64,000 nucleotides of DNA. It comes from Streptomyces sp. HUAS MG91. GTDB lineage: Bacteria > Actinomycetota > Actinomycetes > Streptomycetales > Streptomycetaceae. Location of the stretch: NCBI RefSeq assembly GCF_040529335.1, contig NZ_CP159534.1:8122001-8186000 (forward strand), read 5' to 3'. The notes beneath the pieces are model-generated. The model was not told the DNA's origin and did no database searches. It was given only the letters and a program-made list of their open reading frames with translations. Below, one piece after another: positions 54,942 to 63,870 of the stretch (position 1 is its first letter; each line of letters opens with the position of its first letter). The translations under genes were made by a program, and so were the position numbers.

Positions 54942-55811
54942 CTAGGAGAGCAGACCCGTGGCCCGCGCAAGCCTTTCGCCTTCCTTGAGGCGGGCGTGGG
55001 CCTCCTCACCGAGGGCCCGCACCAGACCGGCCACCACCGTCTCGATCACGGCCATGGTCGGCACCAGGCTGTCGTATGGGGAAGGTGTGGTCACCTGGGC
55101 GGCCAGCACCACCTCGGAGTGAGCGGCGGCCGGTGACAGCCAGGGGTCGGTGAAGAGGACGACCCGGCCGCCGCGTTCGTGCAGCAGCTCGGCGAGCGCC
55201 GCCTTGTCCGGCTCGTAACGCCGGAAGTCGAAGACGACCAGGACGTCACGGCGGCCCCAGCTCGTCAACGCCGCGGTCCGCTCGACGGTGCGCTCGGACA
55301 GCACCGACACGCCGTCGCGCAGCTGCATCAGATGGAGCGCCAGATACTGGGCGAGGTGGGCGGTGAAACGGCCTCCGGTGAGCGTGATCCGGCGCTTCGG
55401 GTCGCTCAGCAGCTCGACGGCGCGCTCCAGGTCGTGCGGCGGCAGTTCGTCGTAGGTCTGCGCGAGCGCCGCCGTGAAGACCCGACGGCCCTGATGCAGC
55501 AGGCTCTCATCGCCCTCCAGCTCGCTCGCGCCCCGGTCCGCAGCCTCGTACAAGGACAGGGGAGAGGCGCTGCGCTCCTCGAGTTCCGCCCGCAAGCCGG
55601 ACTGGAAGTCGGGAAAGCCGCGGAATCCGAAGCGGCCCACGAACCGGAGTACCGTCGGGGCGCTCACGCGGGCCCGCTCGGCCACGACGGCCACGGTCTC
55701 GAAGCCCGCGGCGGGGTAGTCGGCGAGGAGCACCCTGCCGACCCGGCGCTCCGCGGGGCTGAGTTCTCCCAGCTGCTGGCGGATCTGGTCGGCGAGGGTG
55801 CCCTTGGCCAT
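54942..55811 (-). CDS. MurR/RpiR-family regulator with SIS domain
   Basis: A 289-residue regulator. The N-terminal HTH (about 5-80: SPAERRVGRVLLADYPAAGF, ERARVSAPTVLRFVGRFGF) is of the RpiR type; the C-terminal SIS domain (about 125-260) has RITLTGGRFTAHLAQYLALH and RDVLVVFDFRRYEPDKAALA. RpiR proteins usually sense phosphosugars, but some control amino-acid genes. It lies 59 bases beyond the cyanophycinase stop on the same strand and is the only regulator near the ABC/cyanophycinase cluster. Confidence 0.88.
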   Translation of the reverse strand: MAKGTLADQIRQQLGELSPAERRVGRVLLADYPAAGFETVAVVAERARVSAPTVLRFVGRFGFRGFPDFQSGLRAELEERSASPLSLYEAADRGASELEGDESLLHQGRRVFTAALAQTYDELPPHDLERAVELLSDPKRRITLTGGRFTAHLAQYLALHLMQLRDGVSVLSERTVERTAALTSWGRRDVLVVFDFRRYEPDKAALAELLHERGGRVVLFTDPWLSPAAAHSEVVLAAQVTTPSPYDSLVPTMAVIETVVAGLVRALGEEAHARLKEGERLARATGLLS

Positions 55812-55870
55812 GGAGCGTTCCTTTGCGGGGTGAGCGGTGCGTCGAGCCTAGCGTTGCGTGCTGCGCCAGG

Positions 55871-57196
55871 TCAGTCGGTGTCGGCGCAGGGATCGATGTC
55901 CATGCGCAGGTCCAGCAGCGTCTGCGGCGTGGTGCCGTCCCCGCTGAGCGGTCGGAAGCCGCGGGGTTCGGTCAGGGTGACGGCGAATCGGGGGCCGCTC
56001 TCGTACGTGGTCGCTGTGGCGGTGCGATGCGTGGAAGCGGCCAGGGCGCGGGCGGTGGTGCGCAGGCTGTACGGCGTGCCTACCGCATTGTCGGGGGAGT
56101 AGAAGACGTCGGTGTTGGGCGGCACCGGTCCGTACGAGGCCGGGGCGATCCGGTGCTTGCCCGGGGTGGTCACCGTCCCCGTACGAGGGTCGTAGCTGTC
56201 GCCCGATGTCAGATAGCTGTAGCGGGCGTTGTGCAGGTGCCAGCCCGCGTGCCCTTGTCCCTCGTGGGCGGCGGACAGGTTCAGGACGCTGACGCCCTGG
56301 CTGCCGATGACACCCACCCGCTCGTGCCTGCCGCCCGGACGGTCGACGACGAGAGCCGTGTCCTCGTCTAGGGCGTAGACGAGGTCGTGGCCGGTGTCGG
56401 CGGCCAGGCGCAGCGCACGTCCCTCGCGGCCGGTGGTACCGGTGTGCGTGTCGAGCAGGCCGGAGCGCAGGAAGCCGAAACCGCCGCGGGGCAGATAGCC
56501 GAGGACGGTCGGGTCGTCGAAGTAGCCGGGTCTGCTGCCGTCCCGCAGCGCCGGGTAGGAATCGCCGCCGGTCACCATGTCGGGGCCGGACGCGATCTGG
56601 GCGCCGGCGCTGGACCCGGAGACCACGGCGCCGTCGGCCAGCTTGGCGCGGATCGCGGCGAGCACCTTGGAGTCGGTGTGCCGGTCGCCGTGCAGCAGGC
56701 TGGTGACGTACCGGTACTGGTCGCCGCCGCCGAAGAAGAACCCGGTCATCGAGTCGATCTGCGAGACCACCGCGTCGGAGTCGGCGTTGGCGACGTGATC
56801 CAGGTCCACCGGGATCCACTGGGCGTCCACGGCACCGTGGCGACGGAAAAGACCGGCGTAATAGGCGCCGTTGCACTCGGAGTTGCTGCACTTCTCCGGA
56901 TCCCCCGCGTCCGGGTCCTGACTCGCGGGCACGGACGCCGCGGTCAGCACGCCGATGCGGGCGCGTCCGGGGCCGCCCGCGCGGCGGATGATCTCCCCGT
57001 ACACCTGCGTGTTGTCGTCCTTGAGGCCGCCGCCGACCAGGACGAGGGAACCGGGACCGTGGTGCGCGGGCGCCGTCCCGGACGGGGCGGCGGGAGCCGG
57101 GCTCGCGCCGATCACGCCGAGACAGACGGCGATACCGGCCGCGCCGACGGTGCGGCGGACGCCACGCAGCGGACGGTGCTTCGGAGAGGTACTCAT
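55871..57196 (-). CDS. Secreted cyanophycinase-like S51 peptidase
   Basis: A 441-residue exported protein. Signal peptide to about residue 36 (GIAVCLGVIGASPAPAAPS). The class-I-amidotransferase-like fold shows SLVLVGGGLKDDN, MTGFFFGGGDQYRYVTSLLH, and the nucleophile serine in VVSGSSAGAQIAS, the cyanophycinase elbow; DLVYALDEDTALVV follows. Cyanophycinase cuts multi-L-arginyl-poly-L-aspartate into beta-Asp-Arg dipeptides. A C-terminal extension of about 110 residues is of unknown role. It is a separate unit downstream of the M20 gene, from which a 30-base palindrome divides it. It could instead act on another isopeptide polymer. Confidence 0.85.
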   Translation of the reverse strand: MSTSPKHRPLRGVRRTVGAAGIAVCLGVIGASPAPAAPSGTAPAHHGPGSLVLVGGGLKDDNTQVYGEIIRRAGGPGRARIGVLTAASVPASQDPDAGDPEKCSNSECNGAYYAGLFRRHGAVDAQWIPVDLDHVANADSDAVVSQIDSMTGFFFGGGDQYRYVTSLLHGDRHTDSKVLAAIRAKLADGAVVSGSSAGAQIASGPDMVTGGDSYPALRDGSRPGYFDDPTVLGYLPRGGFGFLRSGLLDTHTGTTGREGRALRLAADTGHDLVYALDEDTALVVDRPGGRHERVGVIGSQGVSVLNLSAAHEGQGHAGWHLHNARYSYLTSGDSYDPRTGTVTTPGKHRIAPASYGPVPPNTDVFYSPDNAVGTPYSLRTTARALAASTHRTATATTYESGPRFAVTLTEPRGFRPLSGDGTTPQTLLDLRMDIDPCADTD

Positions 57197-57279
57197 CGCG
57201 GTGTGCTCCTGGAGAGAGGGGAGGGGCGGTGGTGCGGTGAGCCCCCGGGACGCGGCTGCGCGCCCCGGGGGAAATCGCG

Positions 57280-57309
57280 CTGTCCGCGCGTCGGCCGACG
57301 CGCGGACAG
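57280..57309 (-). terminator. 30-base perfect palindrome ending the ABC/M20 operon
   Basis: CTGTCCGCGCGTCGG directly followed by its exact reverse complement, one base after the M20 stop on the minus strand. A second GC hairpin (CCCCCGGG and CCCGGGGG, 57242-57271) follows. Strong terminator candidate. Confidence 0.75.
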
Positions 57310-57310
57310 G

Positions 57311-58537
57311 TCACAGGCGCGGGCCGCCGTGTGGGTCACCGAACTCGGTGATCAGGGCGGCCAGGAGAGCGACGCGCCCGGGAACCGAGGAGACGTCCAG
57401 CCATTCGTCGGGGCCGTGGTCCCCGCCGCCCACCGGCCCGAGTCCGTCGAGAACCGGAGTACCGGTTCCGGCGATGATGTTCGCGTCGCCGACGCCGCCG
57501 GTCGCGGCCGCACCGACCCGTAGGCCGAGCGCGGCACCGACCCGCAGGGCCGTCTCGGCGAGACGGCGGACCGGCGCCGTCTCCTCCATCGGCGGGCATA
57601 CGTCCGTGACCTCGACCACCGCACGCGTGCCGGGAACCGACGGGGTGCGCGCCAGGTCCTCGACCGCCCTGCGACAGTCGTCCAGGCCCTGTGCGCTCGA
57701 CGATCGGACCTCGACGTGCAGTTCCGCCTCGGCGGGCACGATGTTGGGCCGTGAACCGGCGCGTACCACACCGACGTTGACGCTCACGTCCGGGAACCGG
57801 CCGTTGAGGGCCTGGAGAGCGACCACGAGGTGGGCCGCGGCCAGGGCGGCGTGGGCGCCCCGCTCCGGTTCGATTCCCGCGTGCGCGGCGCGGCCGGTGA
57901 CCGTGACGCGGAGATCGGCCACGCCCTTGCGTGCGATGACCAGGTCCCCGTTCTCCCGCGCGCACTCCAGGGCGAGCGCACAGTCGGCCCCGGCCGCGGC
58001 GGCCTCGGTCACCGGGCGGCTCACCGGTGACCCGATCTCCTCGTCGGGCGTCGCCAGCAGCACGAGTTCCGCGTACTGGTCCCAGCCGAGCGCGTCGAGC
58101 GTGTCGATGGCGTGGATCCCGGCGAGGAGCCCGCCCTTGTCGTCGCTGACGCCGGGGCCGTGCGCGTGATCACCTTCCACGGTGAAGGGACGCGCCGCTG
58201 CGGTTCCGTCGTCGAACACGGTGTCCATGTGGCCGGCCAGGAGGATGCGGCGCGCGCCGTCCATGTGCGCGAGAGCGCCCGCCCGGCGCGCCACGAGAAC
58301 GTCCCCGGCGGCCTGCCCCGTGGGCAGCCTTCCCCCGGACAGCCGCTCCACGGTGAAGCCGAGCCGGTACATGCGGCCCTCGACCCAGTCGGCGACGCGG
58401 TTGATCCCGTCGGCGCCGTACGAGCCCGAGTCCACCGCGACCAGCTGTGCCAGTTCGTCGAGATAGCGGGGGAGAGACGTGCGGGTGTGCGCCAGGAGGC
58501 TGTCCGCGGTGGGACGGCCGGCGACCGGGGCGCTCAC
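57311..58537 (-). CDS. M20-family metallopeptidase (glutamate carboxypeptidase-like)
   Basis: A 408-residue cytosolic dizinc peptidase of the M20/CPG2 type. Seen: [16 protein letters not shown] (first metal ligand), [20 protein letters not shown] (bridging aspartate), [12 protein letters not shown] (catalytic glutamate pair) and [18 protein letters not shown] (last metal ligand). Its lid domain begins [18 protein letters not shown] start overlapping the ABC ATPase stop by four bases, so it belongs to the transporter operon and should hydrolyse the imported dipeptide or amidated amino acid; beta-Asp-Arg from cyanophycin is the obvious candidate. Confidence 0.88.
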   Translation of the reverse strand: MSAPVAGRPTADSLLAHTRTSLPRYLDELAQLVAVDSGSYGADGINRVADWVEGRMYRLGFTVERLSGGRLPTGQAAGDVLVARRAGALAHMDGARRILLAGHMDTVFDDGTAAARPFTVEGDHAHGPGVSDDKGGLLAGIHAIDTLDALGWDQYAELVLLATPDEEIGSPVSRPVTEAAAAGADCALALECARENGDLVIARKGVADLRVTVTGRAAHAGIEPERGAHAALAAAHLVVALQALNGRFPDVSVNVGVVRAGSRPNIVPAEAELHVEVRSSSAQGLDDCRRAVEDLARTPSVPGTRAVVEVTDVCPPMEETAPVRRLAETALRVGAALGLRVGAAATGGVGDANIIAGTGTPVLDGLGPVGGGDHGPDEWLDVSSVPGRVALLAALITEFGDPHGGPRL

Positions 58538-59340
58538 AGGACCTTCGACAGGAAGGCACGGGTGCGCTCCTGCTGGGGCCGGGTCAGCACGTCCCGCGGA
58601 TCGCCCGCCTCCACCACGACTCCGTCGTCCATGAAGACGGCGGTGTCGGCCACCTCGCGGGCGAAGCCGATCTCGTGGGTGACCACCACCATGGTCATGC
58701 CGTCCTCGGCGAGGGACCGCATGACATCCAGCACGTCACCCACCAGCTCCGGATCGAGCGCGGAGGTCGGCTCGTCGAACAGCATGAGCCGCGGCTTCAT
58801 CGCCAGCGCGCGGGCGATCGCGACACGCTGCTGCTGGCCGCCGGACAACTGGGCGGGGTGGTGCTGCGCCCGGTCGGCGAGGCCGACACGGTCCAGCAGC
58901 TCCATCGCTTCCTCGCGGACCTGCGCCCGCTGACGGCGTGCCACTCGTACGGGCGCCTCGGTCACGTTCTCCAGGGCGGTCAGATGCGGGAAGAGGTTGA
59001 AGCGCTGGAACACCATGCCGATGGAGCGCCGGTGCTCGGCCACCTCGCGTTCGCGCAATTCGTAGAGACGGCCGCCGCGTTCGCGGTAGCCGACGGGCAC
59101 ACCGGCCACGGTCAGGCGACCGCCGTCGATCTTCTCCAGATGGTTGATGCAGCGCAGGAAGGTCGACTTGCCCGAACCGGAGGGGCCGAGCAGGCAGCAC
59201 ACCTGACCGGGCTCCACGGTCAGGTCGATGCCCTTGAGCACCTCCAGGCGGCCGAAGCTCTTGCGGACACCCTCGGCGCGCACCACGGGCTCGGCCGTGG
59301 TCGGCGTGGCGCCGTGCGCGGTCGGTGAGGCGGTCGTCAT
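58534..59340 (-). CDS. Amino-acid ABC transporter ATPase
   Basis: A 268-residue ATPase of the polar-amino-acid (GlnQ/HisP) group. Seen: Walker [19 protein letters not shown], the Q-loop [14 protein letters not shown], signature [17 protein letters not shown] and Walker [17 protein letters not shown], and a closing [20 protein letters not shown]. Starts by an ATGA overlap with the permease gene and overlaps the M20 start. Together with its neighbours it forms a complete importer. Confidence 0.95.
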   Translation of the reverse strand: MTTASPTAHGATPTTAEPVVRAEGVRKSFGRLEVLKGIDLTVEPGQVCCLLGPSGSGKSTFLRCINHLEKIDGGRLTVAGVPVGYRERGGRLYELREREVAEHRRSIGMVFQRFNLFPHLTALENVTEAPVRVARRQRAQVREEAMELLDRVGLADRAQHHPAQLSGGQQQRVAIARALAMKPRLMLFDEPTSALDPELVGDVLDVMRSLAEDGMTMVVVTHEIGFAREVADTAVFMDDGVVVEAGDPRDVLTRPQQERTRAFLSKVL

Positions 59341-60320
59341 GCCGGATCCTTTGCGGTCTCGTTCGTGTCGGCCCGGGAAGTCGCGGGTTTCCTGGCAAGC
59401 ACACCGCCGGAGAACAGGCGGGCCAGGGGCGACACCCGGCCGCCGGACTGACCGCGGCCGTAGCGGCGCTCCAGCCAGGCCTGCGGCAGGCTCAGCAGAC
59501 TGACCAGGGCCAGATACCAGAGGCTGGCGACCATGAGCATCGGGATGACCTGGTAGTTCTGCGCGTACACGTCCTGGATGTTCGACATCAGGTCATGCGC
59601 GGCGATCACCGAGACCAGAGCGGTCATCTTCAGCATGTTGATCGTCTCGTTGCCCATCGGCGGAATGATCACCCGCATCGCCTGCGGCAGCACGATCCGG
59701 CGCATCGTCAGGGCGGGCCGCATGCCGAGCGAGTGGGCGGCCTCGGTCTGCCCCGGGTCGACGGACTGGATGCCGGCGCGCACGATCTCGCTCGCGTAGG
59801 CGGCCTCGTTGAGCCCGAGCGCCAGCAACGCGGCGACCGAGGGGGTGAGCAGGGTGTTGGTGTCCCCGCTGAAGAAGGTGATGTGCGTGAAGGGGATCCC
59901 GATCAGCACCTTCTTGTAGAGAGCGGCGGCGTACCCCCAGAAGATGATCTGGACGAGCAGCGGCGTGCCCCGGAAGACCCAGACGAACAGGGTCGACAGG
60001 CCGTACAGCACCGGGTTGTGCGACAGACGCAGCACGGCGAGCAGGGTGCCCAGGACCAGGCCGAGCGTCATCGCGGCCACGGTCAGCCACAGGGTGGTGG
60101 CCAGGCCGTCGAAGATGAGCCCCTCGAAGAGGTAGTTCCCGACGATGTCCCAGTGCAGGTTGGCGTTCTGCGCGAGCGAGCCGACGAGGCCGCCGACGGC
60201 CAACAGGGCGGCGAGCGCCGCGATCCAGCGGCCCCAGTGCCGGACCGGCACGATCCGCGGCTCGTCGGGAGGCGGGGCATCGGTGCGGGACGTGCCCGCG
60301 GTGACGGAAGCGGTCGTCAT
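59337..60320 (-). CDS. Amino-acid ABC transporter permease
   Basis: A 327-residue HisM/GlnP-type permease with about five or six membrane helices. Seen: [20 protein letters not shown] at the domain start, the [20 protein letters not shown] segment typical of this family, and the ATPase-contacting [22 protein letters not shown] loop. An insertion of about 40 residues after helix 3 (the [20 protein letters not shown] loop) is found in a subset of arginine/ornithine-type permeases. The ATG at 60320 is chosen; the open frame beyond it overlaps the binding-protein gene. Confidence 0.94.
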   Translation of the reverse strand: MTTASVTAGTSRTDAPPPDEPRIVPVRHWGRWIAALAALLAVGGLVGSLAQNANLHWDIVGNYLFEGLIFDGLATTLWLTVAAMTLGLVLGTLLAVLRLSHNPVLYGLSTLFVWVFRGTPLLVQIIFWGYAAALYKKVLIGIPFTHITFFSGDTNTLLTPSVAALLALGLNEAAYASEIVRAGIQSVDPGQTEAAHSLGMRPALTMRRIVLPQAMRVIIPPMGNETINMLKMTALVSVIAAHDLMSNIQDVYAQNYQVIPMLMVASLWYLALVSLLSLPQAWLERRYGRGQSGGRVSPLARLFSGGVLARKPATSRADTNETAKDPA

Positions 60321-60322
60321 GA

Positions 60323-61267
60323 TCAGTCCACCGCCGCGTTCTTCGTGGCGCTCTTCAGAGCGATCGACGCGACGCCGTACTTGGCGTAGATCTTCTTGAC
60401 GGTGCCGTCGTCGATGAGCGTCTGGAGTGCCTTCTGCACGGCGTCGGTCAGCTGCGGCAGCTTCTTGGATATCGCGATGCCGTTGGGGGAGGCGTTGTAG
60501 CCGCCGGGCGCCTCGGGATCCTCGACCAGGTCGAAGGCCCTGCCCGCGTCGGCGGTCTTCGCGGTCCAGCCGGCCGCGGGCTTCGTCAGGACGTCGGCGT
60601 CCACCTTGCCGGAGCGCAGCGCCAGTTGGGCGTCGGAGTCCTTCGGGAACGTCTGGATCTCGATCTGCTTGCCGCCGCACTCCTTCTGGTGCGCCTTGAG
60701 CAGCTTCAGCTGGTTCGTCGCGGCCTGCACGGCGACCTTGCGGCCGCACAGGTCGTCCAGCGTCCCGATCTTCTGTGGGTTGCCGTGCGCCACGAGGATC
60801 CCGGAGCCCGACTGCGAGTAGTCGACGAAGTCGACGACCTGCTGACGTTCCTTGTTGTCGGTGATCGCCGACATCGCCGCGTCGAACTTGCCGGCCTGGA
60901 TCGCCGGGACGATGCCGTCGAACTTCTGCGGGGTGAACGTGAAGGTCACGCCGAGCCGTGCCCCGAGCGCCCGCCCCAAGTCGTAGTCCAGACCGGTCAG
61001 TTCGCTGCCACCCTCCTTCACGAACATCTCGAAGGGCGCGTACGGCACGTCGGTGGCGACGCGGACGGTGCCCGCCTTCTTGACGGCGTCCGGCAGCGAG
61101 GCATGCAGCTCCGCGTTCTTCTCGACCGTGACCCCGGCGATCTTCAGCGAGGCGGGGGCTTTGCCGTCCTTGCCGTCTGAGCCGTTGCCGCACGCTCCGA
61201 GGAGGCAGACGAGCGCTGTGGTGGCTGCGGCCGGAACGAGGTGGCGCGATACGGATCTGGAAGTCAC
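60323..61267 (-). CDS. Amino-acid ABC transporter binding lipoprotein
   Basis: A 314-residue periplasmic-binding-type-3 protein with a lipoprotein signal: LVCLLGACGNG, lipobox cysteine at residue 26. The mature domain has AGTVRVATDVPYAPFEMFVK, SELTGLDYDLGRALGARLGV, AAMSAITDNKERQQVVDFVD and a C-terminal LIDDGTVKKIYAKYG. The fold binds polar amino acids; the ligand cannot be read, though the operon suggests Asp/Arg or a dipeptide. The GTG at 61267 is supported by the signal peptide. First gene of the operon; the intergenic region to the divergent cyanophycinase-like gene contains two palindromes. Confidence 0.93.
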   Translation of the reverse strand: MTSRSVSRHLVPAAATTALVCLLGACGNGSDGKDGKAPASLKIAGVTVEKNAELHASLPDAVKKAGTVRVATDVPYAPFEMFVKEGGSELTGLDYDLGRALGARLGVTFTFTPQKFDGIVPAIQAGKFDAAMSAITDNKERQQVVDFVDYSQSGSGILVAHGNPQKIGTLDDLCGRKVAVQAATNQLKLLKAHQKECGGKQIEIQTFPKDSDAQLALRSGKVDADVLTKPAAGWTAKTADAGRAFDLVEDPEAPGGYNASPNGIAISKKLPQLTDAVQKALQTLIDDGTVKKIYAKYGVASIALKSATKNAAVD

Positions 61268-61568
61268 GGAGGTCTCTCTTCGCTTGCGGCGGAGCCGGCG
61301 GGCTGTACGAGCACGGAAGTTACATCGTGTGTACGAGTCTGCATAGATGTAACGCTTGTTACGTTCGGGTAACGCAATGCGGCGACCCGCCTGAAACGCT
61401 ATATAGCGCGACGTGTAGGGGCAATGTCCTGCAGTCTCGTGCTGAGGAGTGTGATTTCCGCGATTACATATGGCGTCGATGAAGCACGACTTGTATGTTC
61501 CGAGTCCATCTCTGGGTGTGATCGGCGTACTCGCGCCGCACCGGGAGGTGTGAGCGGAAGGAGCCTCC
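61268..61568. promoter_or_regulatory. Divergent control region with two palindromes
   Basis: A 301-base AT-richer gap between the ABC operon and the second cyanophycinase-like gene. GTAACGCTTGTTAC at 61349-61362 is a GTAAC/GTTAC inverted repeat, flanked by half-sites GTTAC (61319-61323) and GTAAC (61369-61373). CGCTATATAGCG at 61397-61408 is a perfect 12-base palindrome. They are good operator candidates for the RpiR protein of the cluster or another regulator. Confidence 0.6.
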
Positions 61569-62621
61569 GTGAACCCCTTCTCCGTCAGCCGTGGTGCCCT
61601 GCGCACGGCGCTGCTGGCCTCGGTACTCGCCTTGACCTGCGCGGGACTTGTGGCGCCGCCCGTCGAGGCGCGGGCCGACCGGGTCCGCCTGGGCAGCGCG
61701 AGCGACGCGAGCCGCGCGTCCTGGTCGGGCCCCGCCTTCACGATGAACGGCGACGGTGGTGTCGTCGCCGCGTCGATGGGTCGCGCGATCGACGCGATCC
61801 GCGGCGGGAGCGGCAGCCTCGACGTCGTGGTCCTGGCGGGTTCGGCCCCCTCGTCCGGCAGCGCCACTCCCGAATGCGACACCGTGATGGGTCTCGCGGG
61901 CGTCAACTCCTGTACGACCTGGACCCTCACCGCCGCTTCGGACGGCAACAACGCACAGGTGAACCAGGACATCCACAACGCGGAGTTCGTCTACTTCGCC
62001 GGCGGCGACCAGTGCCGTTACGCGGCGTGGAAGGGCACCGACCTCCAGGCCTCCGTCAAGTCCGTCGTCGCCAAGGGCGGCGGATCCGGCGGTGGCAGCG
62101 CCGGCACCCACATCAACAGCTCCGTCGTGTACGACGCGTGCAGGGGAAGCATCACCAGTAGCGAGGCCCTCGCGGACCCCTACGATTCGTACGCCACCTT
62201 CACCACCGGCATGTTCTCCTGGCCCCACTACGCGGACACGATCAACGACTCCCACTTCGTCGCCCGCGACCGGATGGGCCGCCTGATGTCGTTCACCGCG
62301 AGAGCGGTCAAGGACGGCCTGACGGCAGGGGGCAAGGCGTGGGGCGTCGGCGTGAACGAAGGCGGTGGCTCCCTCTACCTCGACGCACAGGGCAAGGCCA
62401 CGCTCTACGGCGCCGACGCCTACGTCGTCCTCGCCGACCACCAGCCCGAGCGGGCAGTCTCGGGCCAGTCGCTGACGTACAGGAACTTCAAGATCTGGCA
62501 CCTGAAGCCGGGCGCCACCTTCGACTTCGCCCAGCGCCCCACCTGCGGCTATTACCTGCGCAGCGTCACCAACGGCCGGGCCGACTCCGGACTCTACGAC
62601 GGCACATCGTCCGCCTGCTGA
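61569..62621 (+). CDS. Second secreted cyanophycinase-like peptidase
   Basis: A 350-residue exported protein. Signal peptide RTALLASVLALTCAGLVAPP to about residue 36. The S51-like core shows VYFAGGDQCRYAAWKGTDLQ and a nucleophile elbow GGGSGGGSAGTHINS (serine in GGSAGT), followed by ADPYDSYATFTTGMFSWPHY, which in cyanophycinases is the segment reading the polymer. Several cysteines (CDTVM, NSCTTW, DACRGS, PTCGYY) suggest disulfides, fitting an extracellular enzyme. It is only distantly like the cyanophycinase at 55871. GGAAGGAG precedes the GTG/ATG region; ATG/GTG start at 61569. Divergent from the ABC operon. Confidence 0.8.
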   Translation: MNPFSVSRGALRTALLASVLALTCAGLVAPPVEARADRVRLGSASDASRASWSGPAFTMNGDGGVVAASMGRAIDAIRGGSGSLDVVVLAGSAPSSGSATPECDTVMGLAGVNSCTTWTLTAASDGNNAQVNQDIHNAEFVYFAGGDQCRYAAWKGTDLQASVKSVVAKGGGSGGGSAGTHINSSVVYDACRGSITSSEALADPYDSYATFTTGMFSWPHYADTINDSHFVARDRMGRLMSFTARAVKDGLTAGGKAWGVGVNEGGGSLYLDAQGKATLYGADAYVVLADHQPERAVSGQSLTYRNFKIWHLKPGATFDFAQRPTCGYYLRSVTNGRADSGLYDGTSSAC

Positions 62622-62725
62622 GCGGCAGGTTCACCGCTGTGGCGCAGGCTGATCCCCAGCTCGCGCCACAGCCGTGTGCCCCACTAACCGGGGCAAGCCC
62701 GTCTTTGATGGGAACTCGCGCAACT

Positions 62726-62872
62726 GCCCTGGAGATGGTGTTCAAGCTTGTCGAGTCCGCCCAGGCCCGCTGGCGAGCCGTGAACGCATCCCGCCTCGTC
62801 GCCCTGGTCAGAGCAGGCGCCCGCTTCGAACGCGGCCACCTCGTCGAACGCCCTGAGAGCGTCGCGGCATAA
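62726..62872 (+). mobile_element. C-terminal remnant of an IS256-family transposase
   Basis: About 48 residues ending in a stop: MVFKLVESAQARWRAVNASR, LVALVRAGARFERGHLVERP. I recognise this as the usual C-terminus of Streptomyces IS256-type transposases. The DDE domain is absent, and I see no terminal inverted repeats nearby. The 100 bases between the cyanophycinase-like stop and this remnant show no gene. Confidence 0.78.
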
Positions 62873-62885
62873 GGTCTCGCCCACC

Positions 62886-63209
62886 ATGACCGACTACGAC
62901 ACCTACGGCACCGGCAGTCACACCGCCGACGAACTTGCCCGCCTCGTCGGCGGCCGCCTCGGGCTGGCCTTCAACGAGCACGACAGCTACTTCCGGGGCG
63001 TCTACCACCGCGCGGACAGCCCCGACGGCCACCTCGAGATCCAGCCCAACCTGATTCCCGGCGACGGCGGCGAAGATGACCTCTACGCCGCCGAACACCC
63101 CACGTTTCAGGTGCTGTTGCTGACAACCGCTTCAGCACTCAACCCCGCCCTGCGGGCCCAGCTGGACTCCATCGAAGGGCTCGTCCACCTGAATGACGAG
63201 TCATGGTGA
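62886..63209 (+). CDS. Small acidic hypothetical protein
   Basis: A 107-residue acidic protein of unknown function: TADELARLVGGRLGLAFNEH, DSYFRGVYHRADSPDGHLEI, PGDGGEDDLYAAEHPTFQVL. The alternation of helix, then strands and a DDLY loop, reads as a compact alpha/beta domain; similar short proteins occur in Streptomyces, sometimes beside toxin or transposon remnants. No signal peptide or membrane segment. It begins 14 bases after the IS256 remnant with only a weak ribosome site (GGTCTCGCCC), so expression is uncertain. Confidence 0.55.
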   Translation: MTDYDTYGTGSHTADELARLVGGRLGLAFNEHDSYFRGVYHRADSPDGHLEIQPNLIPGDGGEDDLYAAEHPTFQVLLLTTASALNPALRAQLDSIEGLVHLNDESW

Positions 63210-63499
63210 ACGGCCGCTGATTCACAGCTTTTGAGGACTGCTCGCGTTTTTGAGGTGCGCGTGGCGGTGTTCACGGCGGCCGTCTCACGCAGCCGGTTCC
63301 CTTCGGCCCAGGCGGGCCGCTCCTCCGCCGACCTCATCCGCCAAGACCTGAACATCCTCCTCGCAGCCGAGCGGGTTGCCGTCACCTACGTCACAGGACG
63401 CCCTGTCCTGGGAGAGGTCGGCACCGAAGTCACAGCACGCTGTTCTCCGCCCCCCGAGGACCTGGAAGAGCGTATCCGTCCTGGGGGCTGTGGTGCGCA

Positions 63500-63870
63500 C
63501 GGCTTGGGATTTCTCGTGTTCGGCGAGGATTCCGATAGCCCGCCGGGTATGGCTTTTTACGGTCCCGAGCGGAATTTCCAATGCGTTCCGGTCACGCGTG
63601 ATAAAGGCCATAGAGTTGCGTGCTGTTTTATTTGCCTTGTTTGCTGTGATTCCGTACAGCCAGGCGCTTAAGTTTCCTCGAGCGGGGCAGTATCGGAAAG
63701 ATAAGCGCCAGACGAGAAAAAACGGCCTGGGCGACATCCTCGGCGTCTTGCGGATTTCTGCACCGCTGGCGCGCGCAGCGCTCTACCTGGGGGTCCAGGT
63801 GCTGTAGATCGTGTCAAAATTATCGCGAACGGGGTCGTTGTCGGACGCTTCACTGTGGATGCCATCGCAA
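63500..63870 (-). pseudogene. Broken ECF sigma-factor gene
   Basis: Read leftwards, three frames carry pieces of an ECF sigma factor: SEASDNDPVRDNFDTIYSTW (region 1.2/2.1), then in another frame DAEDVAQAVFSRLALIF (region 2.2), then in a third LSAWLYGITANKANKTAR (end of region 2) joined directly to IPLGTVKSHTRRAIGIL (region 4.2 recognition helix). At least two frameshifts, one in a run of five Cs near 63795, and loss of about 80 residues between regions 2 and 4 make it non-functional. Flanking bases 63210-63499 and 63871-64000 hold nothing I can identify. Confidence 0.72.

Noticed and set aside
62640..63209. Complete insertion sequence at the right end
   Set aside because: Only the last 48 residues of an IS256 transposase remain and no terminal inverted repeats were found.
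63231..63671. 146-codon plus-strand frame near the right end
   Set aside because: No ribosome site or family pattern, and it overlaps antisense to recognisable sigma-factor fragments.
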